A model generated the notes under the pieces. That model searched no databases. It worked only from the letters and a program-made list of their open reading frames with translations, and was not told where the DNA came from. From Calditrichota bacterium (GTDB taxonomy: Bacteria; Calditrichota; Calditrichia; RBG-13-44-9; J075), in contig JAJRYW010000134.1 in NCBI GenBank assembly GCA_024275555.1, positions 1 to 13,126 of the forward strand: a stretch of DNA of 13,126 nt. The letters are read 5' to 3'. Below, in pieces: positions 6,014-11,941 of the stretch. Both the position numbers and the translations under genes were made by a program. Position 1 is the first letter of the stretch. Each line of letters begins with the position of its first letter.

Positions 6014-8344
6014 TTATCTTTTCAGCAGACGAAGCCCGTTGGCAATTACCGCCAGCCCTCCGGCCTCATTGATCAAAAGGCCGGGGACCATCCCGATCCA
6101 CCCAACCAGGGCTGCAGGAACCAGAAATGCGATGATAGCAAGCGAAATTGCGATGTTTTGACGGATATTCCGGACGGTTCTCCGGCTGAGATTAAAAACC
6201 ACGGGAAGCTTCGCTAGGTCGTCGGACATCAGAGCGATATCAGCCGTCTCCAGGGCCACATCGGTGCCGGCAGCCCCCATAGCGATTCCCAGATCTGCCA
6301 CGGCCATGGCGGGTGCATCGTTGATGCCGTCACCGACCATGGCAATCCCACCGTATATCTTTCTCAGGTCTTGAACCTTTTGAACTTTATCCTCCGGTAA
6401 AAGCCGGGCAAAGTATATATCCACACCCGCTTCTTCGGCGACAGCCTTAGCCGTTCCCTCATTGTCACCCGTAAGCATGGCTGCCTGTCGGATTCCAATC
6501 TGTTTCAGCTGCTTAATTGCCTCACTGGCTTCAAACCGCAGCTGATCGCCAACAGCAATCACCCCGATGAGATACTGCCTGTCTGATAAGAGCATCGTGG
6601 ATTTACCCTGCGATTCAAGATCAGAAAGGCGGAGCTGAATCGAATTAAGCGTCATGTTACGTTCCAGAAAAAGCCGCGAACCCCCGATATAAAAAAACTC
6701 CCCGCCAACCCGACCTTTTGCGCCCCGGCCTATCAATGCTTCAAATCCCTCAGCAGGAACAAACGCAATGTCATCTTCGCGGGCCTTGCGCACAATGGCC
6801 TCTCCCAGCGGATGTTCAGAGCGGGATTCAAGGGAAGCCGCCAGGGCAAGAATCTCATCGCGGCTGTAGTTCCCAAGTGGGATGACATCGGTAACCTGGG
6901 GTCGTCCGATAGTCAGGGTGCCGGTTTTGTCAAAGGCGATGGCCTTGATCGTTGCCGCCTGTTCAAGATAAATGCCGCCTTTAAAAAGAATGCCGTTGCG
7001 GGCCGCATTTCCGATGGCGGCCACCACCGCAACCGGGATGGAAAGCGCAATGCCGCAGGAGCAGGAAACCACCAGAACCACCAGGCTTCTATAAAACCAT
7101 TGGGACCAGGAACCTCCCAGAAACCAGACGGGAATCATCATCACGCCCAGAGCAAGAGCGAACATGGCGGGTGTATAGATCTTACCGAAGACTTCTCCAA
7201 AACGCTGAAAGCTGGATTTTTTGGCCTGGGCCTCTTCCACGGAATGGATGACACGCGCAAGCGTCGTGTCTTGTGAGAGTTTAGAAACCTCCACCTCCAG
7301 CATCCCCCGCTGGTTAACCGTCCCGGCAAAGACTTCCGCCCCTTTTTCTTTAACCACCGGGATTGGTTCCCCGGTGATCGGTGCTTCATCCACTGCCGAA
7401 GAACCTGAATCTACCCGACCATCCAGGGGCATCCGCTCTCCGGGCTTAATGATGATGATCTCGCCGATGCGAACCTCCTCCACCGGAAGTGTTAATTCCT
7501 CCCCGTTCCGCCTGACGATGGCCTCTTTGGGCATCAAGTCCATCAGGGCTCTCAGCGCTCCCCGGGCACGGTCCACGGCAAAGGCCTCAAGCACATCCCC
7601 CAGGGAATAAATAAATACCAGAATGGCGGCTTCTTCCCACAGGCCTAGGATCACGGCCCCCGCAGCGCCGGCAACCATCAGGGTGCGAATGTTCAGGGTA
7701 AAAGTCCTGAGCGCGGCCAGGCCCATGCGGGCTGGATAATAGCCCCCGGAAACGATGGCCACGGCATAAAAACCGACGGCGTACGTTTCAATCCCAAGCT
7801 GTTCCAGAACGAAACCAACGCCGGCAAAAACTCCGCAACCAATCAGCGTTAGAATCCGCATCTCCTTCCACCAAGCTTTGGCAGCCACTTTCTCTTTTTC
7901 CAGCCTGGCCTTCATACCGGTTTCAGCGATAGATTTGATAATCTCCTGAACCGAAAGCATGCCGGGATCATACCGGACACGCAGATTTTGCGTCATCAGA
8001 TCCACCCGGAAAGATTCCAGCCCCTTGAGGCTTTTCATCTTTTTCTCGATCAGGGTGGTCTCATCTTCGCAGTCCATTCCTTCGACATGCAGTCGTACCT
8101 GCTTATATTTCTGGTCGGCTTCTACCTTGTGCCCCAGCTTTTCCACTACCCGGACAATCTCCCGGCGACCGATCTCCAGTCCCGCCGACTTCACCTGCAA
8201 CTGTCCGGTAAGCAGGTTGAATTCAACCGAACCCACGCCTTCAATCTTTTTGACCTCCTCCTGGAGGCCTGCCGCGCAGTTCGGTCAGTCTACGCCGATC
8301 ACCTTGATTTTCAGGGTTTTATTTTCGTCTATCTGCACTTCCAT
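6014..8344 (-). CDS. P1B-type heavy-metal ATPase, predicted selenoprotein (Sec20)
   Basis: Transports a soft or transition metal cation across the inner membrane at the expense of ATP. The only long stop-free frame begins at a GTG (8236), but AAGGAG and ATG at 8344 lie in the same frame, and the 36 added codons complete an HMA domain: IGVD-UGA-PNC, where UGA (8285-8287) replaces the first Cys of C-x-x-C. Decoded as Sec the protein has 776 residues. A second HMA domain has GMDCEDE (Cys92, no second Cys). Then follow membrane helices, the TGEP actuator motif, an intramembrane C-S-C (428-430) where CPC is usual, phosphorylated Asp472 in DKTGTLT, the SEHPLGEA nucleotide site, GDGIND (671-676), and a C-terminal NEAGGLAVIANGLRLL helix. 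The start lies 19 nt behind the DtxR/FeoA gene, so it is last in the feoB operon. The metal is uncertain: Zn/Cd-like overall, but with an atypical CSC. Confidence 0.9.
8252..8269 (-). promoter_or_regulatory. SECIS-like hairpin downstream of the in-frame UGA
   Basis: On the minus strand the UGA (8285-8287) is followed by 15 nt, then GGCCUCC (8263-8269), loop AGGA (8259-8262) and GGAGGUC (8252-8258). All seven pairs form (one G-U). Bacterial SECIS elements lie just downstream of UGA, inside the coding region, with the apical loop about 16-37 nt away and a G among its first loop bases. Here the loop starts 23 nt after UGA and its second base is G. The match was made by eye, without folding energies. 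Confidence 0.65.
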
Positions 8345-8363
8345 GATATTGTCTCCTTAATAT

Positions 8364-9011
8364 TCAACTACGTCTTACAAAGATCGTGCCGGCCATATCG
8401 GTGTCAACGGCATATTCACTGTACCCTACTGAGAACACAAAAGAAGGGAAAACATGTTCCAGGAAAATGGCATTGCCCGGCAGGACACCCATTGCCATGA
8501 GTTTTTGCAACTTTTTAGAGTCGCCGGCCCTTATGTAGGCGATCACCCCTTTTTCACCCTTTTTCAGACGAGTCAGAGGGACAACAAATTCCTCCAGGGT
8601 TTTCCGTGCTTTCAGACAGCATTTCCCGGGCGGTATCGGCTTGCCGTGAGGACATGTTGCGGGATGCCCCAGGAGCCGGCATATTTTTTCTTCGATCCCC
8701 TTTTTGACGACATGCTCAACCTGGCAGGCTGCTTTTTCCATGTCCGCCTGATCTATATCAAGCACATCATAAAATAGCCGCTCGGAAAGCCGGTGCCTGC
8801 GGATCATTTGCTCGGCCGCGAGTCTGCCGGAAGGCGTAAAATGCAGCTTGTTCCCAAATTTTTGAACCAGGCCGTTTTTTAACAGATCTTTCAAAGGAAC
8901 GTCTATCTCTTCATCCATATAATTTAACGCAATCGCATCCGTTTCGGATTGTTCCTCCAGGTACTCCCATAATTTTTCCAAAGCTTCCTCAATTTGCTCA
9001 TCATCGATCAT
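8364..9011 (-). CDS. DtxR/MntR-like metal-dependent regulator fused to a FeoA domain
   Basis: 215 residues, ATG at 9011 with AGGAG 8 nt upstream; the start overlaps the end of the preceding small gene by 11 nt. Residues about 1-70 take the place of the winged helix (NGLVQKFGNKLHFTPSGRLAAEQMI is a clear wing and following helix), but the recognition-helix part is short and poorly conserved. Residues 70-118 are the DtxR dimerisation and metal domain: RRHRLSERLF (His73, Glu77) and CQVEH (Cys96, Glu99, His100), matching known DtxR metal ligands. A CPHGKPIPPGKCC stretch (120-132) adds cysteines. Residues 143-213 are a FeoA/SH3-like domain (PLTRLKKGEKG, then LMAMGVLPGNAI). Between feoB and a metal ATPase, it probably senses ferrous or another divalent metal; whether it binds DNA or acts on FeoB through its FeoA domain is open. 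Confidence 0.88.
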   Translation of the reverse strand: MIDDEQIEEALEKLWEYLEEQSETDAIALNYMDEEIDVPLKDLLKNGLVQKFGNKLHFTPSGRLAAEQMIRRHRLSERLFYDVLDIDQADMEKAACQVEHVVKKGIEEKICRLLGHPATCPHGKPIPPGKCCLKARKTLEEFVVPLTRLKKGEKGVIAYIRAGDSKKLQKLMAMGVLPGNAIFLEHVFPSFVFSVGYSEYAVDTDMAGTIFVRRS

Positions 9012-9195
9012 CAGGGGTTCTCCTAAAATTTTTCCGGATATGACGGATTTTTTTTATAAAAGCCGGCTCCTGTGGAAACTCGTATTCACAATAAGGGCAT
9101 TTGATATTTCTGCACCCCCCGAAAAATGAGCACGCCCGGCATGCCTTTTTGGCATCCGATTCGACAAATTCTTTCCGGCAAAAAGGACAAATCAT
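9001..9195 (-). CDS. Small seven-cysteine protein in the feoB operon
   Basis: 64 residues. The open frame extends back to 9282, but that part is antisense-phase readthrough of feoB. The ATG at 9195 overlaps the feoB stop as ATGA, which decides the start. Cysteines lie at 3, 6, 19, 22, 28, 33 and 36: CPFC, CRAC, a single Cys and CPYC. This suggests a zinc ribbon made of the first and last knuckles with an additional C-x-x-C, or an iron-sulfur or iron site. The last 20 residues are basic (FIKKIRHIRKNFRR), compatible with binding to membrane lipid or nucleic acid. There is no membrane helix. Tight coupling to feoB and the DtxR/FeoA gene points to a role in ferrous iron uptake, perhaps as a FeoC-like partner; that is inference. 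I recognise no named family. Confidence 0.8.
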   Translation of the reverse strand: MICPFCRKEFVESDAKKACRACSFFGGCRNIKCPYCEYEFPQEPAFIKKIRHIRKNFRRTPDDR

Positions 9196-11186
9196 AATTG
9201 CACCCCCGAAAGCTCCAGCAGAACATTCACCAGTCCGCCTACCAGAAAGGCAAAAGGAAAAATAAATAATCCGATCGCACAAGCCGTCTTTAACCCGCGT
9301 TCTTTTTTCATTATCATAAACTGGGCGATACAGGGGACAAACAATGTCAGCGTGATGGCGGCAACCGCCAGCTGGTTTCCGGTGAGGGCTCCGGCTCTTT
9401 GAAGATCATATAGACCGGCGGCACCATAATCCCTGCGGAAAAAGCCGAAAAGGAAAGCCACCGCCGCTTCGCTCGGAAGACCGATCCAGGACATGACATA
9501 CGACAGCCCGGAAACAATGATGTCAAAGGTACGCGTAATCCTCCCAAGCCAGATCAGCAAGCTGGCCAGGATGAAAAGTGGCAGGATTTCCGTAAAATAC
9601 CACTGCATCCGGGTGTAGGTCTTCATAAATACGGCCGCCGGCCGAGGCAGGCGCAATGGGGGAACCTCCATATAAAAATTGGGGCGCTCACCCGGCATGA
9701 TTTTGGCCGTCAAAAAGCCGATCAAAAGAAAAACCGTCAGGATAAATCCCGCCCAAACCCCCATAGCCGCAGGTTCCTGGGACAGCATACCGAGAATTAC
9801 ACCAAGTTGAGCACTGCAGGGGATCGCAAGCGCCAGAAGCAGTGTAGCGATAATCCGTTCCCTTTTCGTCTCCAGGGTGCGGGTAACCATGGTGGCCATG
9901 GTGTCGCAGCCAAGACCGAGGGTCATGGGAATCACTGCCCGTCCGTTAAGGCCGATCTTTTTAAAAACCCGATCGACCAGCATCGCTAGGCGGGGCAGAT
10001 AGCCGGAATCTTCGATAATGGAAAACGCAATAAAAAAAGTCCCCACAATCGGCAGGATGATAGCGATGGCGTAACGTATGCCAAGCGTAATAACTCCGTA
10101 TTTTAGCCCGATCAGCTCTTGTATCGGCTGCCAGGGGATATAGCGGGTGAGAAACGCATTGACCCAAGGGTTTATATAGACCCCGAATACGTCCGTTTCC
10201 AAAAAATCGACGACGGTTCCGGCGCCGAATTCTCCGACAAACTTGTAAAGGCCAAAATACAGTACAAAAAGCAGGATGGGGACACCGGTTATCGGATTCA
10301 TGGTCCATTCGCTTAGGCACTTTGAGAAAGAGCGGCCCTTGTACGGCGGGTGAGAAAAAACCGTCTCGTAAATCCGTGTTGCGCTTTGGTGAAGCGTCAT
10401 CGATACCGTGTAACTGACGGGCTCATCCAGTCTTTCCTGCAACTCTGAAAGGGTTGCATTTAATACACCGTTCGAATCCTTTTCAGGGGCTCGACTCATT
10501 TCCCGGATACCCGGGTCGCCCTGTATAAATAGGAGAGCCTGGGATCTCCGGCACAAAGCGCACTGAACGCTCATGAGAGGGGCAATGACACTGAGCGCTT
10601 CTTCGATAGGTGCGCCGTAATCAATCTTGTGGTTATTTCCATGGTGATTGCATGCGGCCAGTTTTTCCTTTAATTCATCGATCCCCATGCCTGAGAGGGC
10701 TGAAGTTGCCACAACCGGAATCCCTAACTGCTGCTCTAGTCGACTTGAGTCGATTTGGATTCCCAATCGGTTGACTTCATCAATCATGTTAAGAACCAAA
10801 ACTACCGGCAATTCGGCTTCGATCAACTGCAATGTCAGCGAAAGCATTCGCTTCAGATTCTTGGCATCGATAACATGCAGAACAGCATCGGCTTTGGAGA
10901 ATAACAAAATGTCGCGGGTGACGCGCTCTTCTCCGGTAATGGGAAGCAGTGAATACATTCCCGGCGTATCTTCCACGGCAAATTCTTCATCGCCTATCTT
11001 GCATTTGCCCCTGGAAACCGCCACCGTCGTTCCGGGGTAGTTGGAAACTACTACATATGTACCGGTCAAACGGTTGAATAATGCGCTTTTGCCGACATTG
11101 GGGTTTCCCACCATGACAATCTTTTTAAGCCAAAAATCCTCACTGGTTGCACTGGTGTGGCAAGCACAAACGCTGTTTTGACCCAT
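9192..11186 (-). CDS. feoB: Ferrous iron transport protein B (FeoB)
   Basis: 664 residues, ATG at 11186 with AAGGAGG 6 nt upstream. The inner-membrane Fe(II) transporter has an N-terminal GTPase domain: G1 GNPNVGKS (27-34), G2 at YPGTT (50-54), G3 DTPG (73-76) and G4 NMID (133-136). A helical GDI-like linker follows, then membrane helices with both Gate regions. Gate signatures include IEDSGYLPRLAMLVDR, TLGLGCDTMATMVTRTLE and the cysteine sites IPCSAQLG and FVPCIAQF. The protein is about 100 residues shorter than the E. coli protein, mainly at the C-terminus. First gene of a tightly packed operon with the small Cys protein, DtxR/FeoA and the metal ATPase; no free-standing feoA is present in the window. 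A SmtB-like operator half-copy lies about 275 nt upstream. Confidence 0.96.
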   Translation of the reverse strand: MGQNSVCACHTSATSEDFWLKKIVMVGNPNVGKSALFNRLTGTYVVVSNYPGTTVAVSRGKCKIGDEEFAVEDTPGMYSLLPITGEERVTRDILLFSKADAVLHVIDAKNLKRMLSLTLQLIEAELPVVLVLNMIDEVNRLGIQIDSSRLEQQLGIPVVATSALSGMGIDELKEKLAACNHHGNNHKIDYGAPIEEALSVIAPLMSVQCALCRRSQALLFIQGDPGIREMSRAPEKDSNGVLNATLSELQERLDEPVSYTVSMTLHQSATRIYETVFSHPPYKGRSFSKCLSEWTMNPITGVPILLFVLYFGLYKFVGEFGAGTVVDFLETDVFGVYINPWVNAFLTRYIPWQPIQELIGLKYGVITLGIRYAIAIILPIVGTFFIAFSIIEDSGYLPRLAMLVDRVFKKIGLNGRAVIPMTLGLGCDTMATMVTRTLETKRERIIATLLLALAIPCSAQLGVILGMLSQEPAAMGVWAGFILTVFLLIGFLTAKIMPGERPNFYMEVPPLRLPRPAAVFMKTYTRMQWYFTEILPLFILASLLIWLGRITRTFDIIVSGLSYVMSWIGLPSEAAVAFLFGFFRRDYGAAGLYDLQRAGALTGNQLAVAAITLTLFVPCIAQFMIMKKERGLKTACAIGLFIFPFAFLVGGLVNVLLELSGVQL

Positions 11187-11279
11187 GTAGACCTCCTTAA
11201 ATGCTTAATTCAGATTTCATAAAATGTTAAAAAACAGGTCTCCTTGGGGGGGACATTATTTATGTATATTAGCGCCCAA

Positions 11280-11369
11280 TTGAAGACTTGAGAAATTAAA
11301 GGATAAAATCAATAAATTAAAACAGATAGGATTCCTTCAATTCTCAAATTCTTCAATCCTTTAATTCCT
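11280..11369. repeat. AT-rich inverted repeats in the feoB leader
   Basis: AATTAAAGGAT (11294-11304) and ATCCTTTAATT (11356-11366) form a perfect 11-bp inverted repeat with a 51-nt loop. TTGAAG and CTTGAGAA (11280-11294) can instead pair with TTCTCAA and CTTCAA (11341-11356). The two pairings share sequence and so exclude each other. This may be a leader RNA structure for feoB, or merely a degenerate AT-rich repeat. Confidence 0.4.
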
Positions 11370-11460
11370 GAATTAGACCTGTGTCCAATTTTCATACAAT
11401 CTCCCCGAAATTAAGGAGTCCTATCTATTTCCCCAAGCTGAATGCCAGGCCTGCAATTGC

Positions 11461-11489
11461 CATATGAACACATGAAGATCTATTCATAT
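11461..11489. promoter_or_regulatory. Candidate ArsR/SmtB operator upstream of feoB
   Basis: CATATGAACACATGAA (11461-11476) is followed by TTCATAT (11483-11489), giving an imperfect inverted repeat ATATGAA-N14-TTCATAT. A near-identical 16-mer occurs in opposite orientation upstream of the ArsR gene (11891-11906). The composition resembles SmtB/CzrA-type operators. It lies between the ArsR gene and feoB and may control the feoB operon. Confidence 0.5.
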
Positions 11490-11507
11490 TTATAGGCAAA
11501 AAAAATC

Positions 11508-11867
11508 CTATTTCTCCTCCACATGCCGGAGGCCCTCTTCAAATAGATTGCGGATGTGGTCGTCATCCAGCGAATAATAGGCCATTTTCCCCTCTTTTCT
11601 GAATTTAACCAATTTAGCGGCACGTAACAGGCGCAACTGGTGAGAAATTGCGGACTGGGTGGCGTCAATTAAAGCAGCAATATCGCAAACGCACAGCTCT
11701 TCCATGGAAAGGGCATGCAGAATGCGCACGCGGGTAGCATCACCTAAAACCTGGAAGGTATCGGCAAGTTCAAAAAGGGTTATTTCAGGCTTCATGTTTT
11801 TTTTAGCCCTCCCGACTCGTTCCTCGTCTACAAAATTTATCTGGCAAACATCGTTGGCCGTCGGCAT
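11508..11867 (-). CDS. ArsR/SmtB-family metal-responsive repressor
   Basis: 119 residues, ATG at 11867 with AAAGGA about 6 nt upstream. Winged-helix DNA-binding repressor that leaves its operator when it binds metal. The core runs from ELADTFQVLGDATRVRIL through the recognition helix SAISHQLRLLRAAKLV (72-87) and a beta wing (FRKEGKMAYYSL). It keeps two metal sites: a CadC-like alpha3N site with Cys8 near the N-terminus (DVCQINFVDEERV) and Cys59/Cys61 in ELCVCD, and a SmtB/CzrA alpha5 site with Asp102, His104, His115 and Glu118 in exact D-x-H-x10-H-x2-E spacing. Zn, Cd, Pb or Co are likely inducers. The gene lies upstream of feoB on the same strand, but 321 nt away, and is flanked by two copies of a SmtB-like site. 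Likely targets are itself and the metal-transport operon (inference). Confidence 0.93.
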   Translation of the reverse strand: MPTANDVCQINFVDEERVGRAKKNMKPEITLFELADTFQVLGDATRVRILHALSMEELCVCDIAALIDATQSAISHQLRLLRAAKLVKFRKEGKMAYYSLDDDHIRNLFEEGLRHVEEK

Positions 11868-11890
11868 AACTTTCCTTTTATGACAAAGTG

Positions 11891-11910
11891 TTCATGCGTT
11901 CATATGTTCA
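11891..11910. promoter_or_regulatory. Candidate ArsR/SmtB operator upstream of the ArsR gene
   Basis: On the minus strand, CATATGAACGCATGAA (11891-11906) matches the site at 11461-11476 at 15 of 16 bases, in inverted orientation. With its flanks it reads as three TGAAC units spaced 8 nt apart. It ends about 24 nt before the ArsR start codon, a usual place for autorepression. Confidence 0.5.
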
Positions 11911-11941
11911 AAAGCATCAATATAGAATTTCAGCGGAACCG

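Larger units (their letters stand above)
11187..11507. other. Intergenic region upstream of feoB
   Basis: 321 nt without a supportable gene. From the feoB side it holds the feoB ribosome site, a second unused AAGGAG near 11243, a C7 run, an AT-rich segment with inverted repeats (11280-11369), and a SmtB-like site (11461-11489) close to the end of the ArsR gene. The feoB promoter should lie here, but I cannot assign -35/-10 boxes with confidence. No obvious Fur or DtxR palindrome was found. Confidence 0.5.

Noticed and set aside
6812..7610. Plus-strand open frames across the ATPase gene
   Set aside because: Antisense shadows of a strongly conserved P-type ATPase; no ribosome sites or recognisable domains.
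6014..8236. ATPase start at the GTG at 8236
   Set aside because: It lies inside the first HMA domain and has no good ribosome site; the ATG at 8344 has AAGGAG and completes the domain if UGA is read as Sec.
11192..11246. Leader peptide upstream of feoB (AAGGAG then ATG with seven codons)
   Set aside because: The spacing of about 17 nt from ribosome site to ATG is too long and the peptide has no regulatory codon pattern.
11500..11535. Terminator of the ArsR gene (CCTCC/GGAGG stem and T8 run)
   Set aside because: The stem is 5 bp, lies inside the coding end, and is separated from the T-run by about 10 nt.
11480..11668. 62-aa open frame over the end of the ArsR gene
   Set aside because: Out-of-phase shadow of the clear ArsR reading frame, without family features.
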